Assembly (NCBI GenBank): GCA_030838305.1
Contig: JAUTWY010000524.1
Span: 1-20,830, forward strand
Direction: 5' to 3'
Length of the DNA: 20,830 nucleotides
From: Acidobacteriaceae bacterium
GTDB lineage: Bacteria; Acidobacteriota; Terriglobia; Terriglobales; Acidobacteriaceae
The notes under the pieces were generated by a model, which was not told where the DNA came from, ran no database searches, and worked only from the letters and a program-made list of their open reading frames with translations. Positions 14,392-20,830 of this stretch are shown one piece after another (the stretch's first letter is position 1; each line of letters begins with the position of its first letter). The translations under genes were made by a program, and so were the position numbers.

Positions 14392-15321
14392 TCAAATATT
14401 GAACCAGGGTGTAATCCACACGTACTTGATGTGCCACAAAAGCCGAAGCCCCATCTTTAAGGGCAGGGCCACCATGCTTAGCAAAAGAAATTGCGTGAGG
14501 GAAAATTGCAGCAGGCTCATCCGCTTGAAATCTTTTCCCATGTAACGCCGGAACAGCGAGTACACGAGAAATCCTCCGAGCAGGTAATAGCCGCCGACGA
14601 TGACGGCGCCGAAAATCGCCTTCCCCAGGTTCGAAGTGATTCCAAAAATATCCGGCAGATCGCGGTTTACTTCGTAGATCAGCCGGTTGTGATCCCAGGT
14701 TTGCCCCGGCCAGAACCATTGCCAACCGGGCCCTCTGATGAAGGTTCCGATAATGATCATCGCGATCCACAGAATGATGAAGCCGAACAAGAATGTGCCA
14801 ATGGAAAATCTGCGCTGCTTCCATGTGTAGTAGCCGCTGCCCAGCGGGTTGGTGTCGATGTAAGGAATGACCATCAGGCCGATGATGATCATGGTGGGCA
14901 TGACTACGCCGGCGATCCAGGGATCGAAATAGACGAGCATCTCCTGCAGTCCGAGGAAATACCACGGCGCCTTCGCAGGATTCATGGTCAGGTTGGGATT
15001 GGCGGGCTCTTCCAGCGGAGCGTTCAGCGTGATCGACCAGACCATGAGAATAATCGTGACGATGATGGCGGCGAGAAATTCAATGCGCAGCAAAAACGGC
15101 CAGACGTGCACTTCCTTCTGCCAGCCTGGTTTGAACGGCCAGGTTTTGCGATGATGCGTCTTGGCGAGGGCGGCGTCGTCTTCCAGTTGCGCGATCAACA
15201 AATCGTTGGCGTGAGCCTGTTTCCATGCCAGATAAATGTAGAAGGCCAGCAGCGGGATCAAGCCAACGATCGGCACGTTGTCTGGAGCCGAGCAAATTTC
15301 CCAAAGTTGTCGCCAGTCCAT
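14392..15321 (-). CDS. Cytochrome b C-terminal subunit (subunit IV/PetD-like)
   Basis: A 309-aa membrane protein equivalent to the C-terminal half of cytochrome b, or subunit IV of b6f complexes, contributing to the quinol-oxidation (Qo) site. Helices lie at about 16-33, 76-97, 126-153, 172-195, 235-256 and 272-290, so it is longer than PetD (about 160 aa, three helices). The family block NPAKAPWYFLGLQEMLVYFDPW is at about 114-135. The canonical PEWY motif reads APWY at 118-121, with proline where glutamate is usual. IDTNP (155-159) and GPGWQWFWPGQ (197-207) follow. It is encoded 110 bp after the b6-like subunit and upstream of the octaheme gene. The Shine-Dalgarno sequence is weak (GAGAA). 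Another frame on the same strand (14384-14965) is a shadow. Confidence 0.9.
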   Translation of the reverse strand: MDWRQLWEICSAPDNVPIVGLIPLLAFYIYLAWKQAHANDLLIAQLEDDAALAKTHHRKTWPFKPGWQKEVHVWPFLLRIEFLAAIIVTIILMVWSITLNAPLEEPANPNLTMNPAKAPWYFLGLQEMLVYFDPWIAGVVMPTMIIIGLMVIPYIDTNPLGSGYYTWKQRRFSIGTFLFGFIILWIAMIIIGTFIRGPGWQWFWPGQTWDHNRLIYEVNRDLPDIFGITSNLGKAIFGAVIVGGYYLLGGFLVYSLFRRYMGKDFKRMSLLQFSLTQFLLLSMVALPLKMGLRLLWHIKYVWITPWFNI

Positions 15322-15378
15322 AATTGTTCTCGTATCAATTATTCAAAACTGTTGTTCGTGCAAATTACTCAAAAGTTT

Positions 15379-15423
15379 GTCATTCCGAACCGGCCGAAAG
15401 CCCGGTAAGGAACCTGCTGTTCT
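15379..15423 (+). repeat. Dispersed 'GTCATTCCGAAC' repeat, copy 2
   Basis: A 45-nt near-copy of 14300-14345, in the 110-bp gap between the two cytochrome b genes and in the same orientation. The core CCGGCCGAAAGCCCGG is self-complementary at its ends. Confidence 0.8.
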
Positions 15424-15431
15424 TTCGGTGG

Positions 15432-16358
15432 CTACTCTCCTGCCGCCTTCGGTCCTCTGCGTTGCTTATCCGCTTCCGCCTCTAGCATCACCGGTGCCGG
15501 CCCTGAGATTCCGCCATCTTTTCTCACGCGCCAAAAGTGCACGATCATCAGGATCGAAGCCACGATCGGAATGCCGATGCAGTGCCAGATGTACGACCGC
15601 AACAGCGCATTCGCATCCACAATCGAGCCGCCGAGCAGTCCGAAGCGCACGTCGTTGTAAGGAGTCATGCCCAGCATCGAGCCGAACGGGCCTTCGTGGC
15701 CCAGCAGCGGTGTTGCCCGCGCCATATTGGTGCCCACTGTTACGGCCCAGAACCCCAGTTGATCGTCTGGCAGCAGATATCCAGTGAACGAGAGCAGCAA
15801 AGTAAATACCAGCAGCAGCACGCCGATATTCCAATTAAATTCGCGCGGCTTCTTGTACGAGCCGGTGAGAAACACGCGGAACATGTGCAGCCACACTCCG
15901 ATCACCATCAAGTGAGCGGCCCAGCGGTGCATATTTCGCAGAATCTTTCCGAACGGGACATCATGCTCGAGATAGAGCACGTCTCGAAATGCCTGCACCT
16001 TGCTCGGGTGGTAATAGAACATGAGCAGCACGCCGGTGTAAGTGAGAATGATGAACAGGAAAAACGTGATCCCACCCATGCCCCAGGTGTAGCTGTAGCG
16101 CACCGCATCGCGATTGATCTTCGCTGGATGCAAATGCAGGAACACGTTAGAGAGCACGCCCAGAGCGCGGTTGCGCGGCGTGTCGTCGTGCTTATGGCGG
16201 AAGATCGAAGTGTAGACCTGGGTCTTGGTGGGATCTTTCAGGCCCTCGATCTGCTCTTTTGCCTTGGTGGGGATGTCGACCTTCATCGCCTGAATGTCGT
16301 CTTTGACGCGATCGACTAATCCCACTTTGCCATTCTTGCCGTTCGTTTCGTCAGCCAT
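15432..16358 (-). CDS. Cytochrome b N-terminal subunit (cytochrome b6-like)
   Basis: A 308-aa diheme cytochrome b subunit. After a soluble N-terminal extension of about 85 residues come four helices. Heme ligands are His144 and His158 (RNMHRWAAHLMVIGVWLHMF) and His259 and His274 (WHCIGIPIVASILMIVHFW). The second pair is 15 residues apart, as in b6 (bc1 has 14). TGSYKKPREFNW and RKDGGISGP also match b6 closely. The residue matching b6 Cys35, which attaches heme ci, is glycine (position 93, GMGGIT), so a covalent third heme is unlikely. The quinol loop reads LPDDQLGFW instead of the usual LPWxQ. A loop of about 35 residues (210-245) precedes helix D. It is encoded between the Rieske and subunit IV genes. 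It moves electrons from quinol across the membrane. Confidence 0.93.
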   Translation of the reverse strand: MADETNGKNGKVGLVDRVKDDIQAMKVDIPTKAKEQIEGLKDPTKTQVYTSIFRHKHDDTPRNRALGVLSNVFLHLHPAKINRDAVRYSYTWGMGGITFFLFIILTYTGVLLMFYYHPSKVQAFRDVLYLEHDVPFGKILRNMHRWAAHLMVIGVWLHMFRVFLTGSYKKPREFNWNIGVLLLVFTLLLSFTGYLLPDDQLGFWAVTVGTNMARATPLLGHEGPFGSMLGMTPYNDVRFGLLGGSIVDANALLRSYIWHCIGIPIVASILMIVHFWRVRKDGGISGPAPVMLEAEADKQRRGPKAAGE

Positions 16359-16389
16359 AGATAAGTCCTGCCTTCGCGGTGGCTAATGC

Positions 16390-16411
16390 GAGCGGGCGAG
16401 GGGGCCCGCTC
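16390..16411. other. GC-rich hairpin between the Rieske and cytochrome b genes
   Basis: GAGCGGGC (16390-16397) and GCCCGCTC (16404-16411) form a perfect 8-bp stem with a 6-nt loop, 6 nt past the Rieske stop. No T-tract follows on the minus strand, so it may tune or stabilise operon mRNA. It could also be another dispersed repeat. Confidence 0.5.
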
Positions 16412-16416
16412 TACAG

Positions 16417-17061
16417 CTACACTCCGGTTAAGAATGCTCCTGGATCGTTGAACTTGCTGGGCTGTCCCTTGGGCCACTGATAGAGGCGCGAGGTATCGAC
16501 GATGATCTGCCCGTCGGGCGCCAGTTCTACGTGCGCCCGATCCATGGGACGCGGCGCTGGGCCCTCGAAATTAATACCCTCGCTGTCGTAGCCGCTGCCG
16601 TGGCACGGGCACTTGAACTTGTTCTCGCTCGGTTTCCAATCGGGAGTGCAACCCAAGTGCGTGCAGCGCGCATAGATCACGAATACGCGATCAGGGGTGC
16701 GATCGACCCAAATGCGGTACTTCTGCTGAAACTTGGTGTCGACTCCCAAGGCAAATTCCGAGGGATAGCCAATCTTGAAAACCGAGTTGGGTTCGAAAAG
16801 AGTGCGGGGCAGAAAAAATCGGAAGAAGGCCAGGAACCATGCAGTCAGGAATGCGGTCACGCCTACCCAAACCAGACGCCGCCGCCGTCGATCGACGTCA
16901 GTATTGGAGGGGCCCGTCGAAGAGAGTCCCGCTGCCGCCGCGGCCTTCGAGGTTCCCACCGCAGGTGTGCCGACGTACTTCGTGGCATCGATGGTGCTGC
17001 GCGGCGCAGGTTGCGCCGGATCTGGATTCGGGGTCGGGTTACCGCCCTCCGGCTCCGCCAT
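16417..17061 (-). CDS. Rieske [2Fe-2S] protein of the b6f-like complex
   Basis: A 214-aa Rieske subunit that takes the first electron from quinol. A Pro/Ala/Gly-rich N-terminus of about 57 residues is followed by DRRRRR and one transmembrane anchor (62-84, LVWVGVTAFLTAWFLAFF). The Rieske fold carries box I CTHLGC (Cys133, His135) and box II CPCHGSGYD (Cys151, His154). Cys138 and Cys153 are placed for the stabilising disulfide. The arginine run before the helix is compatible with Tat export, though no exact twin-arginine consensus is present. The start is well supported, with AGGAGG 7 nt before the ATG. The gene lies 64 bp after hemH and 58 bp before the cytochrome b gene, and is the first structural subunit of the complex in transcription order. 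Confidence 0.95.
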   Translation of the reverse strand: MAEPEGGNPTPNPDPAQPAPRSTIDATKYVGTPAVGTSKAAAAAGLSSTGPSNTDVDRRRRRLVWVGVTAFLTAWFLAFFRFFLPRTLFEPNSVFKIGYPSEFALGVDTKFQQKYRIWVDRTPDRVFVIYARCTHLGCTPDWKPSENKFKCPCHGSGYDSEGINFEGPAPRPMDRAHVELAPDGQIIVDTSRLYQWPKGQPSKFNDPGAFLTGV

Positions 17062-17086
17062 GAATCTTCCTCCTGTTCTTAGCTAT

Positions 17087-17110
17087 GGCTCTATGGCACG
17101 ACCTAGAGCC
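17087..17110. other. Hairpin between hemH and the Rieske gene
   Basis: GGCTCTA (17087-17093) pairs with TAGAGCC (17104-17110) across a 10-nt loop. It lies 15 nt past the hemH stop and ends 26 nt before the Rieske start codon. No T-tract follows it. It may separate hemH expression from that of the complex genes. Confidence 0.4.
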
Positions 17111-17125
17111 GCGCCCTTTCAAATC

Positions 17126-18169
17126 CTAGTTCGCAGCCAGTAACACTGTCGCGGCGGCTTGCACGCCGGTTTCATGAACCGGAATGTAAGATTGAGCGTC
17201 ATTGCCCAATGCTTCCCGCACCAACTGTCCCAGCGCCGAAATAAACTTAGGCGAATCGTTCAGGCCCGCACTCATCTCGAACTGTGTAATCCCCAGCCGG
17301 TACGCTTCTTCGCGCGCTTCGTGATCGATCTCGCCCAGTGTCTCCACGTGATCGGAAACGAACGCCACCGGCACGACGCACAATTCCCGCGCCTTCTCCG
17401 CAGCGAGATCACGCAGAGTCCGATGCAGCGAAGGCTGCAGCCATTTGCTCGCTCCCACCTTGCTCTGGTAGCAGAGCCTGTAACGATTCGGCCACCTACC
17501 GCGCTCCATCAGCAGCTCTACCGTGTTCTCAATTTGCCGCTGATACGGATCGCCCTTCGCAATCACAGACATTGGGACGCTATGCGCGCTGAAGATAATC
17601 TCGGCGCGTTCGGAAACCGGAAATCGGGCCAGCGCCTCGTCAATTTTCTCTACGACCGCGTCTAAGTACATCGGATGCCGGTAGAAGTAGCCGACAACGT
17701 GTACGGGCACGTCGTCATGGAACGAACGGTGCCACTCGTTCAGACTGCTGCCAATGGTGGTTGACGAGTACTGCGGATACAGGGGTAGGAGCACGACCTC
17801 ATCGCATTGGGCCGCCTGAAGCTGCGCTATGGCTTCGCTGGTAAAGGGATGCCAGTAACGCATGGCCACAAAGCAACGGACGTCGAGACCCTGAGGCGTC
17901 AACTCAGCTTCCAGCGCCCGCGCCTGCCGCTCGGTGAAGCGCCGGATGGGAGAGCCCCCGCCAATGGTCGCGTAATGATGCTGCACTTTACGGGCGCGTG
18001 TGGTCGAAATCAATTTAGCCAGAGGCTTGCGCCCGATGCGGGCGAAAGGAAAGTCAATAATATCGGGGTCGCAGAAGAGGTTATAAAGGAAAGGCTCAAT
18101 CGCAGCCAGGGTGTCAGGCCCACCCAGCTGAAACAGAACTACCCCTACACGGCGCGTTGTCTTCGCCAT
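17126..18169 (-). CDS. hemH: Ferrochelatase
   Basis: A 347-aa HemH that inserts Fe2+ into the porphyrin ring (protoporphyrin or coproporphyrin) in the last steps of heme synthesis. Family blocks are LFQLGGPDT (12-20), GGGSPIRRFT (70-79), AMRYWHPF (102-109), LLPLYPQYSSTTIGS (127-141), FSAHSVPM (193-200) with catalytic His196, and FVSDHVETLGEID (270-282) with Glu276. Length is normal. The start is ATG at 18169. The frame runs 63 codons further upstream, but that crosses the promoter and looks non-coding. The ribosome-binding site is weak. It is first in the run of same-strand respiratory genes and would supply heme to the cytochromes and to CtaA. Confidence 0.95.
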   Translation of the reverse strand: MAKTTRRVGVVLFQLGGPDTLAAIEPFLYNLFCDPDIIDFPFARIGRKPLAKLISTTRARKVQHHYATIGGGSPIRRFTERQARALEAELTPQGLDVRCFVAMRYWHPFTSEAIAQLQAAQCDEVVLLPLYPQYSSTTIGSSLNEWHRSFHDDVPVHVVGYFYRHPMYLDAVVEKIDEALARFPVSERAEIIFSAHSVPMSVIAKGDPYQRQIENTVELLMERGRWPNRYRLCYQSKVGASKWLQPSLHRTLRDLAAEKARELCVVPVAFVSDHVETLGEIDHEAREEAYRLGITQFEMSAGLNDSPKFISALGQLVREALGNDAQSYIPVHETGVQAAATVLLAAN

Positions 18170-18194
18170 CCCTTCAGATTCCCCAGAACGGGCG

Positions 18195-18223
18195 AATTTA
18201 CTCTCATCCGCGCCGAGAGTCAA
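18195..18223 (-). promoter_or_regulatory. Sigma70-type promoter upstream of hemH
   Basis: On the minus strand TTGACT (complement of 18218-18223) and TAAATT (complement of 18195-18200) are separated by exactly 17 bp. The predicted transcript would start near 18188, giving a leader of about 20 nt before the hemH ATG. It is the best-matched promoter seen in the window and may drive the downstream respiratory genes. Confidence 0.6.
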
Positions 18224-18323
18224 TGGCGGAATCAACATGGCGGATATCAACAGGATGGAAATAGAAAACGGCGCAGTTGAAGACCCGCCGTAAAATCGAA
18301 GTAAAAAACTGCATTCGCAAGAA

Positions 18324-18958
18324 TTATGGCAGCCGCAGCTCGTTCTTTTCTTCCACAACTACGTTGTGGCGCTCGCCATCAGCCCAATAAAGGACGCGCA
18401 ACCATTTGCGGCCTTCGGGCAGGGGATCGCCACCCACGGTGTAGTTATCGACCCGAAGATAGAGCCGGCCCTCGTTTACCCGGCTGCGCAGTGCTTCTGT
18501 CACGTCGATGAACTGCCCTTCCGCTCCGTTGTAGGCGCGAATGATGCGGCCTTTGTGCTCTTCGCGGCGTTCCCTCGGCCTCATGGTGCTCGCGGCCTTC
18601 CTCGCGCCGCTCTTCCCACTCCCGCCGGTCGTGGCCGTGCTCAGGATCAATTTCCAGATTCACCATCTCGTGCTCGCGGAAGGTGTACTCCTGAATATCT
18701 CCATGCCACGGCGCAAATGGATGGTGAGAAATTTCACCCAGCCCGACGCCGGATCCACTCCCAGATTCTGCCGGTTGACCTCAAAGCGTATAGCTCCGTC
18801 GTGTGCCATGGACCGAACTGCGTCGATCAGGTTCGCGCGCCTGCCGGGAACTCCAACTCCTCTCCCACCAGTTCGCCGCCCTGTGCTACCGCTGAGCCGG
18901 CGACAACAAATAGGCATGCCAAGATACCAATTCCGCTTACCCGCAACCTTGTCTTCAT
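18324..18958 (-). pseudogene. Frameshifted secreted protein with two DUF3395-like domains
   Basis: The coding signal moves between frames three times. It begins at ATG 18958 with a signal peptide (TRLRVSGIGILACLFVVAGSAVAQ) and is read to about 18840, where that frame ends in TGA. A second frame carries LIDAVRSMAHDGAIRFEVNR and LGVDPASGWVKFLTI to about 18710. A third carries GDIQEYTFREHEMVNLEID and a His/Glu/Arg-rich linker to about 18580. The second frame then resumes with GQFIDVTEALRSRVNEG, VGGDPLPEGRKWLRVLY and ends at 18324. The two halves align with each other (IDV..., DP..G.K.L.I), so the intact protein had two copies of one domain, which resembles DUF3395 by memory. It is either a decayed gene or a stretch of indel errors in the assembly. 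Confidence 0.65.
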
Positions 18959-19042
18959 ATGCTTCGCTTCCCAAGCTCTGCGATGAAGGTGCCTTCTGAA
19001 GAAAGGTGGCGCGGCATGGGTTTTGTCCATCTGCGGGAGTGC

Positions 19043-19065
19043 ACGGGAGTGCTAGATACTCCCGT
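19043..19065. terminator. Hairpin downstream of the GloVer-repeat gene
   Basis: ACGGGAGT (19043-19050) pairs perfectly with ACTCCCGT (19058-19065) across a 7-nt loop, 12 nt after the stop of the GloVer gene on the minus strand. No T-run follows, so it is a factor-independent terminator only in part, or a stabilising stem. Confidence 0.4.
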
Positions 19066-19077
19066 CGCAAGGCCAGG

Positions 19078-20388
19078 TCAAGGTAGGACCTGAAAAACCG
19101 CACCACAACCCGAGGGGTTGCTCTTACACTCGCCGCCAGACGCGGTCGTGCCGTACAGGTATGGGCCCCTGGAAAAAGCCAATCCGCTAAATGGAAGAGC
19201 GCCATCGCGTACGCCCGTAAATACGTGGAGAGTATTTTCGGTCCAGCTGCCGCCCAGGGTGGAGGGCGGCACTAATTCAAAAACCGTTCCGCAATTGCAG
19301 GTGGGATCTCCGCCGGTGTTTGTGGTGCCGTATAGATTACCGGACTTGTCGATGACCACTCCGCCCATTGGCGTTTCTCCGTCAGTTCCCCCGGTGAAGG
19401 TGTAGAGGACGTTTTCCGTCCATTTTCCGCCGGCAAACTCCAACTCGAACACCGTTCCGCATTCGGCGCCTCCGTTACAGGCGCCGCCGACTTGCGTTGC
19501 CCCGAAAAAATGTCCCTTGCCATCGCCAACCAGGCCGTTGTGTGGTTGAGAACCGTCGGCTCCGCCCTGGAAACGATAGATCGTTCTTTCCGTCCATGCG
19601 CCGCCTGCGATGGCCGGAGGAGCCAGCCCGAAAATGGTGCCGCAGCCGAAGGCACATTGGTTTTGGGTTCCGCCGCACGCAACCGCGGTGCCGAACAGGA
19701 TCCCGTTCACTCCGAAAGCCAGCTTGCCATTCGCAACACAACCATCGAAACTTCCCTTGAAGTTGTAAAGGACCGTCTCAGTCCACTGGCCGCCCTGAAC
19801 TGCTGGCGGCGACAATTCGTAAATCGTTCCATAGGTAGTTTCAAAGTTTCCGATCGTGGTTCCGAATAGGTTACCCGATTGGTCGAAGACGACGCCTCCA
19901 ATGGGAGCCATACCGTCGCTGTTTCCCTTAAAGCTGTATAGAAGTCTTTCCGTCCAAGCGCCGCCCGGCGTCGCTGGCGGCGCCAGTTGAAACACTGCGC
20001 CCGCTCCGTTCGCACCGCCCGCGGAGGCGGCTCCATAAAGATTTCCTGCACTGTCCAGCGTCAGTACGGACAGCAGTCCCCCAGCATCGGTTCCGCCGAA
20101 AGTGTGAAGAGTGGTTTCGATCAACGGGTGACCGGCTATCGCTGGAGGCGAGAGCTCATAGACGGTTCCGTTAAGTCCGGAGGAGAAGGTTGTCCCGTAC
20201 AGGTTGCCGGATGGGTCGGCAATTACGTCCGCGTAAAGCGTGGACCCATCTGTCCCGCCGGTGAAGCGATAGAGCACTCGCTCTTGCTGGGCAGAAGCTG
20301 ACGTAGTGACGGCCACAACTAAAATGACCATCACGAAAGTGGCCGTGAGGCGGCGAGGGCGGCGAGCGGATTGGGGTGCAGAGTTCAT
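19078..20388 (-). CDS. Secreted GloVer-repeat (TIGR03803) protein
   Basis: A 436-aa exported protein. The signal peptide (about 1-34, TATFVMVILVVAVTTSASAQ) is followed by seven tandem repeats of about 55-63 residues. Each runs (V/T)LY.F.GG.DG..P..g...D..GNLYGTT..GG....GTVFEL.PP......WTE, the 'Gloeo_Verruco' repeat found in acidobacterial, verrucomicrobial and cyanobacterial secreted proteins. Seven repeats suggest a seven-bladed beta-propeller; this is inference. Repeats 4, 5, 6 and 7 each carry cysteine pairs that could form disulfides outside the cell. The protein ends immediately after repeat 7, with no anchor domain. The start is ATG at 20388, with AAGGAG 7 nt upstream; the frame's upstream extension is non-coding. 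The role is unknown; surface binding is one guess. Confidence 0.9.
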   Translation of the reverse strand: MNSAPQSARRPRRLTATFVMVILVVAVTTSASAQQERVLYRFTGGTDGSTLYADVIADPSGNLYGTTFSSGLNGTVYELSPPAIAGHPLIETTLHTFGGTDAGGLLSVLTLDSAGNLYGAASAGGANGAGAVFQLAPPATPGGAWTERLLYSFKGNSDGMAPIGGVVFDQSGNLFGTTIGNFETTYGTIYELSPPAVQGGQWTETVLYNFKGSFDGCVANGKLAFGVNGILFGTAVACGGTQNQCAFGCGTIFGLAPPAIAGGAWTERTIYRFQGGADGSQPHNGLVGDGKGHFFGATQVGGACNGGAECGTVFELEFAGGKWTENVLYTFTGGTDGETPMGGVVIDKSGNLYGTTNTGGDPTCNCGTVFELVPPSTLGGSWTENTLHVFTGVRDGALPFSGLAFSRGPYLYGTTASGGECKSNPSGCGAVFQVLP

Positions 20389-20589
20389 GAAAGTTCTCCT
20401 TCGAGGATATTCAGCCCACCATGGGCCGGCGAAGTGGCGCATGAAACAAAGGAACTGAGGGGTCCGAAAACAGCAGGAAGGGGAAGACGAGCGCATCCTA
20501 CTCCAACAACGTTTGCCCGGCAATATGAAGATCTTTGCAGGCTAACGAATAAGTCAACAGGGTTCGAAGGAGCGCCGAACAGTCAGATG

Positions 20590-20830
20590 CTAGGCCTGTT
20601 CGGGCGCGACCTTCGCGTTTTCCATCTCCTCGATCACCGCATCCGCAAATTCCGAAGTGCCCGCCTTCCCGCCGATATCGCGCGTCAGCTTTTCGTGATG
20701 ACGATAGACCTTTTCCAGCGCATTGCGAATCTTCGTGGCCGCATCGACCTCGCCCAGATGGCGCAGCATGAGCAGCGACGATCGCAGTAGCGCCGTGGGA
20801 TTGGCCAGATTCTTTCCCGCAATATCAGGC
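20590..20830 (-). CDS. Isocitrate/isopropylmalate dehydrogenase, C-terminal part
   Basis: The last 79 codons of a gene whose 5' part lies beyond the window. The translated end contains DIAGKNLANPTALLRSSLLM, then LRHLGEVDAATKIRNALEKV, then TRDIGGKAGTSEFADAVIEE. This is the C-terminal block of the NAD(P)-dependent isocitrate/3-isopropylmalate dehydrogenase family. The ANPTALL and TRDIGGKAGTSEF patterns favour an isocitrate dehydrogenase of the TCA cycle, but LeuB cannot be excluded from the tail alone. The stop is TAG at 20590-20592. A 201-bp gap without a recognised gene separates it from the GloVer gene. Confidence 0.85.
   Translation of the reverse strand, partial: PDIAGKNLANPTALLRSSLLMLRHLGEVDAATKIRNALEKVYRHHEKLTRDIGGKAGTSEFADAVIEEMENAKVAPEQA

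Noticed and set aside
14491..15408. 305-codon plus-strand frame opposite the subunit IV gene
   Set aside because: Antisense to a recognised cytochrome b subunit; His/Asp/Gln-rich composition typical of a shadow of a membrane protein.
15537..16319. 260-codon plus-strand frame opposite the cytochrome b gene
   Set aside because: Antisense to a well-supported b6-like protein; composition rich in His, Gln and Glu is an artefact of hydrophobic codons read backwards.
18170..18358. 63-codon N-terminal extension of ferrochelatase
   Set aside because: It crosses the TTGACT/TAAATT promoter and overlaps the end of the broken gene; ferrochelatases begin near KTTRRVGVVLFQLGGP.
20529..20557. TTGACT on the minus strand as a promoter for the GloVer gene
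   Set aside because: At 17 bp spacing the -10 position reads AGATCT, a poor match, and the leader to the ATG would be about 135 nt. Left out as too weak.

Overview
The window looks like chromosomal DNA of an Acidobacteriota bacterium (Terriglobia/Koribacter/Sulfotelmatobacter-like) or a close relative. The grounds are moderately high GC, the gene families, several families of short dispersed repeats typical of these genomes, and a TIGR03803 'GloVer' repeat protein. This assignment is inference from gene content. All genes but one are on the minus strand, so transcription runs mainly from the right end to the left. No tRNA, rRNA, CRISPR array, transposase or phage gene was seen.

In transcription order, the right end (about 20.8-18.3 kb) holds the C-terminus of an isocitrate/isopropylmalate dehydrogenase, a secreted seven-repeat GloVer protein (436 aa), and a frameshifted remnant of a secreted protein with two DUF3395-like domains.

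The core (about 18.2-9.0 kb) is a respiratory cluster: hemH (ferrochelatase) behind a good sigma70-type promoter, a Rieske Fe-S protein, a b6-like cytochrome b, a subunit IV-like protein, a 1,088-aa membrane-anchored octaheme cytochrome c, a lipoprotein with a type-1 copper motif, and ctaA (heme A synthase). I read it as a split b6f-type quinol:cytochrome c reductase whose usual small cytochrome is replaced by an octaheme subunit, packaged with a copper carrier and with heme synthesis for a downstream aa3-type oxidase. The oxidase genes are not in the window.

Directly downstream (about 8.9-5.5 kb) lie a tightly spaced ABC-2 exporter set (ATPase, 80-aa two-helix protein, permease), an 89-aa hypothetical, and a membrane-anchored HEAT/barrel-sandwich protein. 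A convergent alpha/beta hydrolase follows, the only plus-strand gene. Then come a PRC-barrel/MgtE-N/CBS protein, a UbiD-family decarboxylase with an unusual internal insertion, a repeat-rich intergenic region with a MITE-like element, and a DoxX-like membrane protein.

The most interesting system is the b6f-octaheme-cupredoxin cluster. The second theme is the density of short repeats. They occupy many intergenic gaps, supply a false start codon and a C-terminal tail to genes, and may have inserted in frame into ubiD.
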